The notes: generated by a model from the letters alone, not told the origin. 64,000 bases of DNA from Roseinatronobacter ekhonensis (GCF_900499075.1 NZ_UIHC01000001.1:1-64000); one strand, 5' to 3'. Counted from the stretch's first letter, positions 7,717-16,297 are shown. Numbers and translations are program-made.

Positions 7717-8133
7717 TCAATCGCCGTCAGGTGGTGCGCGCAGCGCCTTGATCTGCCCGCGCCGGGTTTTGGCATCCATTCTTCTGCGCTTCGCGCCAAG
7801 GCTTGGGCGGGTCGCGATCCGCTTTTTCGGGGCGACCAGTGCGGCGCGAATTAGCTCGGCCAGACGGGTGCGCGCGATCTCTCGGTTGCGGACCTGACTG
7901 CGGGTGTCTTCGACCCGCAAGATCAATGCGCCATCCTGTGTCCAGCGCCGCCCGGCCAGCCGTCGCAACCGTGCCTTGACGGGGTCGGGCAGGTTCGGAC
8001 TGCGGGCAGCCTCGAACCGCAATTCCACCGCAGAGGATACCTTGTTCACGTTCTGCCCGCCGGGGCCTTGCGCGCGGGTAAAAGTCTCGGTCAGTTCCCA
8101 ATCTTGCAGGGTGATTTCGTCGGTCACGCGCAT
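7717..8133 (-). CDS. arfB: Alternative ribosome-rescue factor, peptidyl-tRNA hydrolase
   Basis: A 138-residue release-factor-like protein with the GGQ motif (GPGGQNVNK, Gly25-Gly26-Gln27) and a basic C-terminal tail (APKKRIATRP...AKRRRMDAKTRRG) that enters the empty mRNA channel. ArfB/YaeJ hydrolyses peptidyl-tRNA on ribosomes stalled without a stop codon, as a backup to tmRNA. It lacks the codon-recognition domains of RF1/RF2. The start MRVTDEITLQ matches the family. A leader of about 240 nt lies upstream with a mini-ORF that has an exceptional ribosome site and a stable hairpin ending 25 bp before the start, which may control it. Confidence 0.9.
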   Translation of the reverse strand: MRVTDEITLQDWELTETFTRAQGPGGQNVNKVSSAVELRFEAARSPNLPDPVKARLRRLAGRRWTQDGALILRVEDTRSQVRNREIARTRLAELIRAALVAPKKRIATRPSLGAKRRRMDAKTRRGQIKALRAPPDGD

Positions 8134-8157
8134 CGTGTTTTCGCTTTCCAATCGAAA

Positions 8158-8182
8158 GGGCCGCCCAAATTTTGGACGGCCC
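8158..8182 (-). terminator. Hairpin (terminator or attenuator) before arfB
   Basis: On the minus strand GGGCCGTCC-AAAATTT-GGGCGGCCC followed by TTTCGATT: a 9-bp stem with one T-G pair and a weak U-run. It lies between the mini-ORF and arfB, so it could end a short transcript or attenuate arfB. Confidence 0.5.
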
Positions 8183-8255
8183 ATAACGAGTTTCAGGAGA
8201 TGGAGCCGAATTAGAGCACGGCTCAATCAAAAAGGGTTCCCCATCAGGGCTGCCG

Positions 8256-8312
8256 TCAGGATTTGCCCCCTCTGACTGTCTTCGCACCTCTCTCCAACAT
8301 CACTCTAGACAC
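8256..8312 (-). CDS. 18-codon mini-ORF with near-perfect ribosome site
   Basis: GTG-initiated ORF of 18 codons (VSRVMLERGAKTVRGGKS) ending in TGA. It is preceded at 8314-8327 by AAAGGAGGTGGTCC, complementary at all but one base to the 16S rRNA 3' tail, with ideal spacing to the GTG. An in-frame ATG at 8330 would add six residues but place the ribosome site inside the frame. The peptide is basic and not recognised. It could be a leader peptide governing arfB or the coding part of a small RNA. Translation is inferred only from the ribosome site. Confidence 0.4.
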   Translation of the reverse strand: MSRVMLERGAKTVRGGKS

Positions 8313-8370
8313 TGGACCACCTCCTTTCATTACGTTGCTGATAGGGTGATGGTGGCACATATTTTGTGTT

Positions 8371-8376
8371 TGTCAA
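8371..8376 (-). promoter_or_regulatory. Possible -35 element for the arfB leader transcript
   Basis: On the minus strand a perfect TTGACA hexamer lies about 40 bp before the extended ribosome site of the mini-ORF. No good -10 hexamer stands at 16-18 bp, so the assignment is weak. Confidence 0.3.
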
Positions 8377-8382
8377 AAGAAA

Positions 8383-9018
8383 TTATGCGACAGGTTGCGT
8401 CATTTTCGAAACGATCAGCCGGAAGGGCACAAGCGCCAATAGGGCCAATGACAGTTTGACCGCCCAATCGGCCACGGCGAGCGAGACCCAAAGCGGCAAT
8501 TCGGGGCCAAATCCCAACACCGGCAGGATTTCACCGGCCCAGGACACGTCATTGGCCGGTTCCAGAAAAATCAGGGTCGCCGAAAACGCGATGCTGAAAA
8601 ATAAGGCAGTGTCCAGGGTCGAGCCAACCAGCGTCGACGCCAGCGGCGCGCGCCACCACGGCCCGCCATGTTTGTCATCGCGCAGGCGGTTGAAGATGGC
8701 CACATCGACGAGTTGCGCGATCAGGAATGCGGTGCCGGACCCCAGCGCGATGCGCAATGTCACCAGCGGGCCGAATTCGCCCATGATCTGCGTGCCGATC
8801 AGCGAGCAGGCGACGCCCACGGCAAAGCCGACCCAAACGACGCGCCGCGCGGCTGCCGGGCCATAGACGCGGTTCATCACGTCATTGACCAGAAATGCCA
8901 ACGGGTAGGTGAACGCCCCCCATGTCAGCCAGTTTCCGAACAGAAATTGAACGAGGATATTCGAGGCGACAACAATGGCCGCCATGGCGAGTACGCCGGG
9001 CAGGTAAGTGCGGGTCAT
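8383..9018 (-). CDS. yhhQ: Queuosine precursor transporter, YhhQ family
   Basis: A 211-residue membrane protein with about six helices and the YhhQ/QueT signature around LVNDVMNRVYGPAAARRVVW (about 43-62). Members import preQ0, preQ1 or queuine for the tRNA wobble base queuosine. The assignment is strengthened by the preQ1-I-like aptamer immediately upstream, whose last stem (CGGA) is the only plausible ribosome site for this ATG. It stands alone downstream of mscL on the same strand. Which precursor is imported cannot be told from sequence. Confidence 0.85.
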   Translation of the reverse strand: MTRTYLPGVLAMAAIVVASNILVQFLFGNWLTWGAFTYPLAFLVNDVMNRVYGPAAARRVVWVGFAVGVACSLIGTQIMGEFGPLVTLRIALGSGTAFLIAQLVDVAIFNRLRDDKHGGPWWRAPLASTLVGSTLDTALFFSIAFSATLIFLEPANDVSWAGEILPVLGFGPELPLWVSLAVADWAVKLSLALLALVPFRLIVSKMTQPVA

Positions 9019-9025
9019 GATCTGG

Positions 9026-9054
9026 TCCGTTTTTACAAGGTTGCGGAGACTTGT
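9026..9054 (-). promoter_or_regulatory. PreQ1-I-like riboswitch, translational
   Basis: Minus-strand RNA folds as an H-type pseudoknot: P1 ACAAG/CUUGU (9054-9050 with 9039-9035), loop UCUCCGCAAC, an A5 linker, then CGGA (9029-9026) pairing with UCCG of the loop. The loop matches the Thermoanaerobacter aptamer loop UCGCAGUAAC at the ligand-contacting positions (U6, C7, G11, A13, A14 and C15 in that numbering). CGGA is also the ribosome site of yhhQ, seven bases before its ATG, so ligand binding would block translation. The A-rich linker is shorter than usual (5 against 8-9), the main weakness. Confidence 0.68.
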
Positions 9055-9106
9055 GCCCTATACATCAGGGCAGGGCGCGCTTACCGCGCGCTGACGTGTT
9101 TGGCAA

Positions 9107-9129
9107 GGGCTGGCCAGACAGGCCAGCCC
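9107..9129 (-). terminator. Hairpin after mscL
   Basis: GGGCTGGCC-AGACA-GGCCAGCCC, a perfect 9-bp stem just past the mscL stop. No U-run follows on the minus strand, so it may protect the mRNA 3' end rather than act as an intrinsic terminator. Confidence 0.5.
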
Positions 9130-9136
9130 GCAGGGT

Positions 9137-9520
9137 TCAACGTGCTTTCAGGGAGTCGCGAATTTCCGCCAGAAGTTCCTCCGTGGTCGGACCCTTGGGC
9201 GCTTCTTCCGCAACGGCCTCTTCTTTCTTGGCCATGTTGGCCATGCTGTTCACGCTTTTGACCAACAGGAACACCACCCATGCCACAATCACGAATTTGA
9301 TGACGGCATTAATGAAATTGCCGACCATGAATTGCGCGTCGCCCAAGCCAAAGCTGATGGCGCTGAAATCCACTCCGCCAATGACCAGACCGATCAGCGG
9401 GTTGACCAGATCATCCACAAGGGACGTGACGATCGCGGTAAACGCCGCACCGATGATGATGCCGACCGCCATATCCATGACATTGCCGCGCATGATGAAA
9501 GCCTTGAACTCGTTAAGCAT
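9137..9520 (-). CDS. mscL: Large-conductance mechanosensitive channel
   Basis: A 127-residue protein of normal MscL length. The N-terminal amphipathic segment [13 protein letters not shown] and first helix ([18 protein letters not shown]) are characteristic, with a second helix at about 65-85 and a charged C-terminal helix bundle ([16 protein letters not shown]). MscL opens under membrane tension to release solutes on hypo-osmotic shock and forms a homopentamer in the inner membrane. It stands between ytoQ and yhhQ on the same strand with independent spacing. Confidence 0.97.
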   Translation of the reverse strand: MLNEFKAFIMRGNVMDMAVGIIIGAAFTAIVTSLVDDLVNPLIGLVIGGVDFSAISFGLGDAQFMVGNFINAVIKFVIVAWVVFLLVKSVNSMANMAKKEEAVAEEAPKGPTTEELLAEIRDSLKAR

Positions 9521-9591
9521 GGTGTATCCCCATTGGTTTGATGATGGTGGACAGCTTATTGTGCGCGGGTGACAGGTCTGTAAAGCCGCAA

Positions 9592-10041
9592 TCAGCGCGG
9601 TAGGGTGCCTTCGGTTACATAACGTAGGATTTGGGCCACGTGTTCGGGCGTTTCGACCACGGCCAGTGCGGCGGCATCCACCTCTTTCAGCGCGTGCTGA
9701 TGGTCGGCCCCGTGCATCACGATCAGCGATTTGCCGAGTGCCGCCGCGTATCCGGCGTCAAAAGCCGCGTTCCATTGCTTGTATTTCTCGCCAAAGCGCA
9801 CGACGACGATGTCGGCTTCCTCTATGGCTTTGCGGGTGCGGACGGCGTTCAGCTTGGCACCTTTGTTGTCATGCCAGAATTTATCCGGCTCTGCCCCCAG
9901 AATCGCCACGCCACAATCATCGGATGCGGCATGGTCAGTGACAGGTGCAGTGAAGCTGACGGGCAGCCCGTCCGAGGCTGCGATCAGCGAGTCGCGCCAG
10001 TCGGTGTGAATCTCGCCCGCAAGATAAACGGCATAGTGCAT
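9592..10041 (-). CDS. YtoQ family protein
   Basis: A 149-residue soluble protein of the YtoQ family (related to nucleoside 2-deoxyribosyltransferase-like folds by appearance: [20 protein letters not shown] at the N-terminus, [20 protein letters not shown] in the middle). The family has no established biochemical role. It has no signal peptide and stands divergent from pcm across about 145 bp. The start follows a GGAAGA ribosome site. A function in nucleotide or nucleoside salvage is possible but not shown. Confidence 0.75.
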   Translation of the reverse strand: MHYAVYLAGEIHTDWRDSLIAASDGLPVSFTAPVTDHAASDDCGVAILGAEPDKFWHDNKGAKLNAVRTRKAIEEADIVVVRFGEKYKQWNAAFDAGYAAALGKSLIVMHGADHQHALKEVDAAALAVVETPEHVAQILRYVTEGTLPR

Positions 10042-10186
10042 GGTTGTCTTCCTCTGTTGCTACGCCCCCGCCTAGCACGCAGGCCCCGCGCCCAAAACCC
10101 CGCAGTCAGGCGCTATGTCATGTTGCGATGGAGGGCGTTCTGTGGCAAGCACTCTAAGACAGAAACTGAACTGGAGAGTTCACGTT

Positions 10187-10840
10187 ATGACGGACTTCAC
10201 CGCCCGCCGCACCATCATGGTCGACACGCAAGTGCGCCCTTCGGATGTGACGAAATTCCCGATCATCGATGCAATGCTGCGGGTGCCGCGTGAAGTTTTC
10301 ACGCCTGAACGCCTGATAGAGGCGGCCTATATGGGCAACAATGTCGACCTTGGGGCGGGCCGTGTTCTGCTGGAGCCGCGCACCTTCGCCAAGATGCTGG
10401 ATGGGCTGGAAATCGGCGATGCGGACCTTGTGCTCGATATCGGGTGTGGGACCGGATATTCGTCTGCTGTGCTTGCGCGGATGGCGCAAGGCGTGGTCGC
10501 CGTCGAAGAGGATGAGGCGCTTGCGTCCGATGCGGAAACAGCGCTGGCCGCCAGCGGTTGTGATACAGTCGTGTTGCATACCGGGCCGCTGGCAGATGGT
10601 GCGCCGGAATATGCGCCATATGATGCGATCATCGTGCAGGGTGCCGCCGAAGAGTTTCCCTCGGCATTGACCGATCAACTGCGTGACGGGGGGCGCGTTG
10701 CTTGCCTGTTCATGGAAGGGGCATTGGGCGTGGTGCGTTTTGGTGTGAAGCGGCAAGGGCACATTGCATGGCGCGATGCGTTCAATGCCAGCGCGCCTGT
10801 TCTGCCCGGTTTCGACCGTGCCCGCGCCTTTACCCTCTGA
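10187..10840 (+). CDS. pcm: Protein-L-isoaspartate O-methyltransferase family protein
   Basis: A 217-residue SAM-dependent methyltransferase. The SAM motif [18 protein letters not shown] (about 83-100) and the N-terminal [11 protein letters not shown] are typical of the alphaproteobacterial Pcm-like group encoded next to tolC. Pcm repairs isoaspartyl residues in damaged proteins; this shorter group diverges in the substrate-binding region, so activity on isoaspartate is not certain. The start was moved to [10 protein letters not shown], preceded by CTGGAGAG. It lies 26 bp before tolC, probably one transcript. Confidence 0.8.
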   Translation: MTDFTARRTIMVDTQVRPSDVTKFPIIDAMLRVPREVFTPERLIEAAYMGNNVDLGAGRVLLEPRTFAKMLDGLEIGDADLVLDIGCGTGYSSAVLARMAQGVVAVEEDEALASDAETALAASGCDTVVLHTGPLADGAPEYAPYDAIIVQGAAEEFPSALTDQLRDGGRVACLFMEGALGVVRFGVKRQGHIAWRDAFNASAPVLPGFDRARAFTL

Positions 10841-10866
10841 ATTCGAACCAAGAAAAGGCCGCGACC

Positions 10867-12237
10867 ATGATCCGACATCTAAGCGCCCTGTTCCTTGCGG
10901 CTGTGCTGGTCACGCCGCTCCCCGTCATGGCACAGTCGCTGGCCGATACCTTCGTTGCAGCGTACCGCAATTCCAACCTGCTGGATCAGAACCGTGCGTT
11001 GCTGCGTGCAGCCGATGAGGATGTCGCGATTGCCGTTGCCAGCCTGCGCCCGGTAGTGAATTTCGCAACCAGTATCCAGGGACGCACGCAGACGGGAGCG
11101 GGCGCGTCGTCCTTGTCGCTCTCGTTCAACCTGAGTGCCGATGTCACGCTGATCGACTTCGGGCGCGGCAACCTTGCCAAAGAAGCGGCAAAGGCGCAGG
11201 TTTTGGCCACGCGTCAGGCGCTGGTCAACGTAGAGCAGCAGGTTCTGTTCAACGCGGTATCGGCCTACATGGATGTGCGCACCGCCACGGAAGCGGTTCT
11301 GCTACAACAGGCGACAGTTCGGGTTATCACGCGCGAATTGGGCGCGGCGCGCGAGCGGTTCGAACTGGGCGAGGTGACCCGCACCGATGTGTCACTGGCC
11401 GAGGCGCGCTTGGCGGCGGCCCGGTCGCAACTTGCGGCATCCGAAGGCGATCTGGCTGCGGCGCGCGAGGGATACAAGCTGGTGACAGGGTCGTATCCGC
11501 GCAGTCTGCGTGCAGCACCAGCCTTGCCACGGACTGCGGCCTCTTTGCAGGCAGCACAGGATATTGCGCGCCGCACTCATCCCAACATCATGCAAGCGCA
11601 GTTCGAAGTGACGGCTGCCGAGATGAATGCCGAGCGCGTGGCCGCGCAACGGCATGGGTCTGTGACCGGGTCAGCCGGGATCGGGCAGAGCTTTTCAAGC
11701 GCGACGAACGACACCACCAGCTTGACGGCTGGCATCACATATGCGCGTCCGATCTACCAAGGTGGCCAGTTGCGTGCATTGTCACGGCAAGCGCTTGCGC
11801 GGCGGGACGCCAGCCGCGCTGGCCTGCACCAGACCGTTGCTCAGGTGTTGCAAAATGTTGGCTTGGCGTGGGCCAATCTGGATGTGACGCGCGCGCGGAT
11901 CAGCGCAAGCCGCCAGCAGGTGGCAGCGTCGCAAAGCGCGTTCGAGGGCACGCGCGAGGAAGCGCGCTTGGGCGCGCGCACCACGCTGGACGTTTTGAAT
12001 GCCGAAAACGACCTTCTGAACGCGCGCACCACGCTGCTTCAGGCCGAAGCCGGGCTTCAGACCGCCACCTATAACCTGTTGGCAAGCATGGGGCTTTTGA
12101 CGGTGGATCATCTGGGGCTTGGGATCACCACTTACGATCCAGAAGCATATTACAACGCGGTGAAGGATGCTCCAGCGTTGTCGGCGCAGGGCGAGGCGCT
12201 GGACCGGGTTCTGCGCGCGCTGAACAAGTCAGAGTAA
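10867..12237 (+). CDS. tolC: TolC family outer-membrane efflux protein
   Basis: A 456-residue protein with a cleavable signal peptide (about 1-22, ending PVMAQ). It shows the internal duplication of TolC: two sets of long coiled-coil helices separated by beta-barrel strands (SLSLSFNLSADVTLIDFGRG and its echo SLTAGITYARPIYQGGQLRA). It forms trimeric outer-membrane channels for type I secretion and efflux pumps. It follows pcm by 26 bp, as in relatives, and precedes the PopZ-like gene. Length and layout are normal. Confidence 0.92.
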   Translation: MIRHLSALFLAAVLVTPLPVMAQSLADTFVAAYRNSNLLDQNRALLRAADEDVAIAVASLRPVVNFATSIQGRTQTGAGASSLSLSFNLSADVTLIDFGRGNLAKEAAKAQVLATRQALVNVEQQVLFNAVSAYMDVRTATEAVLLQQATVRVITRELGAARERFELGEVTRTDVSLAEARLAAARSQLAASEGDLAAAREGYKLVTGSYPRSLRAAPALPRTAASLQAAQDIARRTHPNIMQAQFEVTAAEMNAERVAAQRHGSVTGSAGIGQSFSSATNDTTSLTAGITYARPIYQGGQLRALSRQALARRDASRAGLHQTVAQVLQNVGLAWANLDVTRARISASRQQVAASQSAFEGTREEARLGARTTLDVLNAENDLLNARTTLLQAEAGLQTATYNLLASMGLLTVDHLGLGITTYDPEAYYNAVKDAPALSAQGEALDRVLRALNKSE

Positions 12238-12364
12238 CCCTCTGCGAAACTGGGTGATTGTCTGGCGGCACCGGACGCGCTACTTTGGGCGCTTGGGATG
12301 AAAATCGCGGCGCAAGACCGCGACATGTCCCATGCGGTGACGGGTCGGGGAAAGGGCAAGGACA

Positions 12365-13105
12365 ATGACAGAAGCAATGTCGCGGCACGAGATCGAGGAT
12401 GTCCTTTCATCCATCCGGCGTCTGGTCTCGCACGATGACCGCTCCGCACAACAGGCGCCTGCGAAGGCCGAGCCTAGCAAGCTGGTGCTGACCTCTGCCC
12501 TGCGTGTCGATGTTGCGGATGACGACAGAGTCGAAGCGGCGGATCAGGAGAGAACAGCCCCACCGCACAACGCGGCACCTGTCACGGACGCGGCGCAAGC
12601 GCCCGAAACCGTGGCCGATGCGGAAGCCGGCACCCAGAATCCAAGGCCAGAGATGCGCCTGGCGCAGCCAGAATTCGCCAATGCGCCCAGCCGCGCGCCG
12701 CTTTTGACCCGTATTGCGCAAGCCGGACATCTATCTCCAACCCCAGTTGCGTCGCCCCCAGTCCGGCCTGCCGCACCCTTGGCGACAGATGCACAAACCA
12801 CTGAGTCGGCGCCAGCAGAGGCTTTGACCGAGTCGATCACCGACAACGCATTGGACGCGACGCTCGCGCGTTTGGAGCAGGCCTTGTCCATTTCACGGAC
12901 CGAGCCACCGCAACCGGCCGCTCATGCGCAGGGCGGCAGCGACCATGCGGATGATGCCGTGCTGGACGAGAGCGCGCTAGAGCAGCTTGTTGCTCAGATC
13001 GTGCGGCAGGAATTGCAGGGCGAGTTGGGCGAACGCATCACCCGCAACATCCGCAAGCTGGTGCGCGCCGAAGTCGCCCGCGAATTGGAGATGCGCAACC
13101 TTTAA
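12365..13105 (+). CDS. PopZ-like (DUF2497) polar-organising protein
   Basis: A 246-residue protein with the three-part PopZ layout: a short N-terminal helix (SRHEIEDVLSSIRRLVS, about 6-22), a long acidic, Pro/Ala-rich disordered linker, and a C-terminal helical oligomerisation region (about 200-246, LEQLVAQIVRQELQGELGER). PopZ in Caulobacter forms a cell-pole matrix that anchors the centromere. In relatives this gene normally lies between tolC and valS; valS is missing here and the sox region follows instead. Polar scaffolding is inferred from architecture. Confidence 0.7.
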   Translation: MTEAMSRHEIEDVLSSIRRLVSHDDRSAQQAPAKAEPSKLVLTSALRVDVADDDRVEAADQERTAPPHNAAPVTDAAQAPETVADAEAGTQNPRPEMRLAQPEFANAPSRAPLLTRIAQAGHLSPTPVASPPVRPAAPLATDAQTTESAPAEALTESITDNALDATLARLEQALSISRTEPPQPAAHAQGGSDHADDAVLDESALEQLVAQIVRQELQGELGERITRNIRKLVRAEVARELEMRNL

Positions 13106-13226
13106 GCGGGCTTGCATTCGGCACATTCACGATATTACATGTTCTCTACGGAAACCCGCGCTCTCCCTCGCTTTTCCGGCAACCTTCCCGCCCCTGCGTG
13201 CGGGATGATCATGAGGGAGTTTACAC

Positions 13227-14147
13227 ATGCATCGCCGCTTTTTCCTGCAATCGACCATTGCTGCCGGTCTGGCCGCTCAGGGCCTATTGCCCCGCCGCGC
13301 CTTTGCGCGCACGTCCTTAGAACAGGGCGGTGCGCGGTTGGATATGGTATCAGACGGCAATCTGGTGCTGCCGGGCGATTCCACGCTAGAGGCGCTTCCA
13401 GCCGAATTTCTGGCCGAACTTCGCAGCCGATACGATTTGTCAGCCGACCAGATGACCCCGCCATGCAATCACACGCTGTTGCGCGATGGGCAACGCACCG
13501 TCTTGTTCGATGTGGGCGCCGGAAGCGATTTCATGTCCAGCGCGGGCATGTTGCCCGACACCCTCGACGATATGGGCGTTTCCCCTGACGATGTGACCCA
13601 CCTGGTCATCACACATGGCCACCCCGACCATATATGGGGGCTGCTTGATGACTTTGACGAACCGTTCCTGCCCAATGCGCAGATCATCATGGGGCGCGCG
13701 GAGTGGGACTACTGGACCGACCCGGCCACAATCGACACGATTGGGGCGGAACGCCAGTCATTTGCGGTGGGCGCGGCCCGCAGGCTGGATGTGATCGCAG
13801 ATCAGGTCGTGCTGGTAGAGGATGGCGCCGAGGTCGTGCCCGGCGTTCTGGCGGTTGCCTCTTCGGGGCACACGCCCGGCCATATGTCTTATCAGGTGCA
13901 ACTGGGCAATCAGGGTGTGTTGGTCACGGGTGATGCGATCGGAAATGGTCATATCGCGTTCGAGCGACCGGAGTTCCCGTCGGCGGCAGATCAGGATCCG
14001 GAGACCGGCAGCAGCACCCGCGTCGCACTTCTGGACCGCATCACCGCCGATGACTTGCTTGTCGCGGGGTTCCATGTCGGGGATGGCGGTTTGGGCCGTG
14101 CCGAAAAACTCGCCACCGGCGGCTACCGTTTCAACGCGGAGGTTTGA
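13227..14147 (+). CDS. SoxG-like metallo-beta-lactamase-fold hydrolase, exported
   Basis: A 306-residue protein with an N-terminal export signal (MHRRFFLQSTIAAGLAA, ending near AFA). The zinc motif HGHPDH (130-135) and later GHTPGH, GDAIG and GFHVGDGG segments complete a binuclear metallo-beta-lactamase site. Length, export and position beside sox genes fit SoxG of Paracoccus pantotrophus (about 303 residues), a metal-binding periplasmic protein thought to act on thiol or thioester compounds. In Paracoccus soxGH follow soxF; here the pair lies on the other side, converging on soxT. It is followed 3 bp later by the second MBL gene. Confidence 0.65.
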   Translation: MHRRFFLQSTIAAGLAAQGLLPRRAFARTSLEQGGARLDMVSDGNLVLPGDSTLEALPAEFLAELRSRYDLSADQMTPPCNHTLLRDGQRTVLFDVGAGSDFMSSAGMLPDTLDDMGVSPDDVTHLVITHGHPDHIWGLLDDFDEPFLPNAQIIMGRAEWDYWTDPATIDTIGAERQSFAVGAARRLDVIADQVVLVEDGAEVVPGVLAVASSGHTPGHMSYQVQLGNQGVLVTGDAIGNGHIAFERPEFPSAADQDPETGSSTRVALLDRITADDLLVAGFHVGDGGLGRAEKLATGGYRFNAEV

Positions 14148-14150
14148 GCG

Positions 14151-15104
14151 ATGACACGCACCATGCTTCTCAGCCTGACCGCTATTTTGTGGACGGGCAC
14201 CGCGCTTGCATCTGAGGATATTGCCGATAAATATCCGCAATCGGTTCTGTATAACAAGCCGGTCGAGGTGATCCCGAATGTCTGGTCGTCCATCGGGGCG
14301 ACTGCGCCACCGACCTATGAAAACGCGGGCCACAACAACAACCTGAGCTTTATCATCACGGGCGACGGGGTGGTGGTCGTCAATTCAGGCGCGTCCTACA
14401 AGCTGGCCGAAGCCCTGCACTCGGAAATCCGCGAGCGCACCGACCAGCCGGTAAAGCTGGTGATTGCCGAGAACGGGCAGGGCCATGCGATGTTGGGCAA
14501 CAACTACTGGATCGACCAAGGGGTGCCGGTTCTGGGCCATGTGGACGCTGCGGAAGAGTTTGAAAACGACGCCGGGCAGGCGTTGCAAGCCCTTCAGAAT
14601 TACGCGCAGGAGAATGCCGAAGGCACTGACCCGATGGCACCGACGCTGACGTTCGAGGATAGCTACGACGCTTCGATGGGCGATGTCCGCATAGAGGTGC
14701 TGCACCTTGGCCCTGCGCACAGCCCCGGCGACACGCAGGTCTGGCTGCCCGATCAATCCTTGATGATTGCGGGCGACATTGCGTTTCAGGAACGGATGCC
14801 GCCGATTTTCGAGGGCACCTGCACAAGCTGCTGGATAGAGACTTGGGAAACTGCGCTAGAGCCGCTGAACCCGACCTATGTGATCCCGGGTCATGGCCAT
14901 CCGACAAATCTGGCGCAAGTGCGGCGCTACACCCATGACTATCTGGTGTATCTGCGGGGCAAGATTGCGGACCATCTGGACGAAGGCGGCGATCTGACGA
15001 CATCTTACTATGTCGACCAATCCCCCTATACACATCTGGACACGTTCGAGGAACTCGCCACCCGCAACGCGGGCGTGGTGTTTTCCGAAATGGAATGGGA
15101 GTGA
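14151..15104 (+). CDS. SoxH-like metallo-beta-lactamase-fold protein, exported
   Basis: A 317-residue protein with a signal peptide (about 1-20, ending TALA). The length equals that reported for SoxH of Paracoccus. The fold is evident from LGPAHSPGDTQVWLP, IAGDIAFQE and VIPGHGHPT, but the first metal motif HxHxDH reads ENGQGH (107-112), so most ligands of zinc site 1 are lost. A CTSCW pair (TCTSCWIE) could serve a thiol function. It is 3 bp after the soxG-like gene, clearly the same transcript. It may bind a single metal or act on sulfur compounds non-hydrolytically. Confidence 0.6.
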   Translation: MTRTMLLSLTAILWTGTALASEDIADKYPQSVLYNKPVEVIPNVWSSIGATAPPTYENAGHNNNLSFIITGDGVVVVNSGASYKLAEALHSEIRERTDQPVKLVIAENGQGHAMLGNNYWIDQGVPVLGHVDAAEEFENDAGQALQALQNYAQENAEGTDPMAPTLTFEDSYDASMGDVRIEVLHLGPAHSPGDTQVWLPDQSLMIAGDIAFQERMPPIFEGTCTSCWIETWETALEPLNPTYVIPGHGHPTNLAQVRRYTHDYLVYLRGKIADHLDEGGDLTTSYYVDQSPYTHLDTFEELATRNAGVVFSEMEWE

Positions 15105-15113
15105 TCTGAGAAC

Positions 15114-15135
15114 GGGCGCGGATCCTTCCGCGCCC
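15114..15135. terminator. Hairpin between convergent soxH-like and soxT genes
   Basis: GGGCGCGGA-TCCT-TCCGCGCCC, a perfect 9-bp stem in the 45-bp gap between the two stop codons, placed to end transcripts from both directions. Confidence 0.6.
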
Positions 15136-15149
15136 GGCCTTGCGGCGTT

Positions 15150-16251
15150 TTATACGGCCACTGGCAAGCCACGTTGTCCGCGCTGATCTACCAGAAAATC
15201 GGTCAGCGCCGCGCCGATCCACATGCATAGCAGCGCCAACCAGGCGGTTGTAGCAAAGACCGAAGCCCCGGTCAGCGACCCGATGGCGCAGCCGCCAGCC
15301 AGCATGCCGCCAAAGCCCATCAGCCCGGCCCCGAATAGCGAGCGGCGCATGGCGTCGGCTCCGTCATAGCCCTGCCATTTCAGTTCGCCCGCGAACAGCG
15401 CGGCCAAGAACGCCCCCAGCACCACGCCCGGAACCAGCCCGATATCGAAACGCAGCCTTGGTGCGGGTTCCAGAAAGAACATCAGCGTGTTGGCCGATGG
15501 GCCGGTGAAGGTTGCCGATGTCACATTGATCGGGTCAAAAGCGATCTGGGCCAGCGTCCACGTGGCAATCCAGCCAAGCGCCACGGCAAAGCCCACGCCA
15601 GAGGCAAAGATCAACGAGGTCCATGTCAGCTTGTGGCGAAAGGCTAGGAACAGGGCGAAAGGCTAGGAACAGGGCGAAAAACGCGCTGGCCAAGCCCAGC
15701 CACAGGCCAAGGTTCTGCGTCAGCCCAACCATGTCCATCAGGTGAACATTGCGCCCGCCGGATGTGGTCCAAAGGCTTGCCAACCAAACGCGAAGCGGCG
15801 CCAGCCAGCCATACATCGCCATCTGCGCGACCAGCGCAAATACCATGCCCGCGATGACTGATCGCAGGTTGCCTGTCGCGGCCAGCACCAGTAACCGCCC
15901 CGAGCAGCCGCGCGCCAGAACCATGCCCGCGCCGAACATAAGCCCGCCGATTACCGCGCCGGACCATGATCCGGCCACGGCCATCAGGCGTGCGTCGTCG
16001 GCCCGGAACAGCCCCAGCATCTGCGCGCCCTGCACCCAGACCACAGCGGTCGAAAAGGTCAGCAGCCAGATTGCCATGCGCGGTCCCATCTCGCCGCGCG
16101 CGAATTCCACTGTGGCCGCCCGCAGGCAAAAGCGTGACCGTTGCGCGGCAACGCCGAACACCATGCCGACCATCAGGCCCATCAGGGCCTCGACGGTGCT
16201 TTCGCCCAGGTAATCGACAATCGGAATCAGATCCATCTGTGCACGCCCCAT
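15150..16251 (-). pseudogene. SoxT-like YeeE/YedE sulfur transporter, frameshifted
   Basis: Two frames encode the two halves of one YeeE/YedE membrane protein, a family that imports thiosulfate or related sulfur species. The N-terminal part (from 16251) keeps RSRFCLRAATVEFARG and ARGCSGRLLVLAATGN; the C-terminal part (to 15150) keeps GGMLAGGCAIGSLTGAS, the conserved Cys-containing loops. They are separated by an exact 19-bp tandem duplication (15636-15673). Removing one copy joins FFALFLAFR directly to HKLTWTSLIF and restores one frame of about 360 residues. The duplication looks recent because both halves are otherwise intact. An assembly artefact or a reversible slippage switch is possible. 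It lies downstream of soxR behind an FNR-type box. Confidence 0.85.
15635..15679. repeat. 19-bp tandem duplication inside soxT
   Basis: The unit GCGAAAGGCTAGGAACAGG occurs twice without mismatch (15636-15654, 15655-15673), followed by GCGAAA of a third partial copy. A length of 19 is not a multiple of 3, so it shifts the soxT frame. Confidence 0.97.
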
Positions 16252-16297
16252 ATCATACGAGTGTGCGGCACATTATAGAGAGGCGAGCAAAGCTGCC

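Noticed and set aside
8314..8330. Plus-strand GGACCACCTCCTTTC resembling the 3' end of 16S rRNA
   Set aside because: No rRNA sequence precedes it; better explained as the complement of an extended ribosome-binding site on the minus strand.
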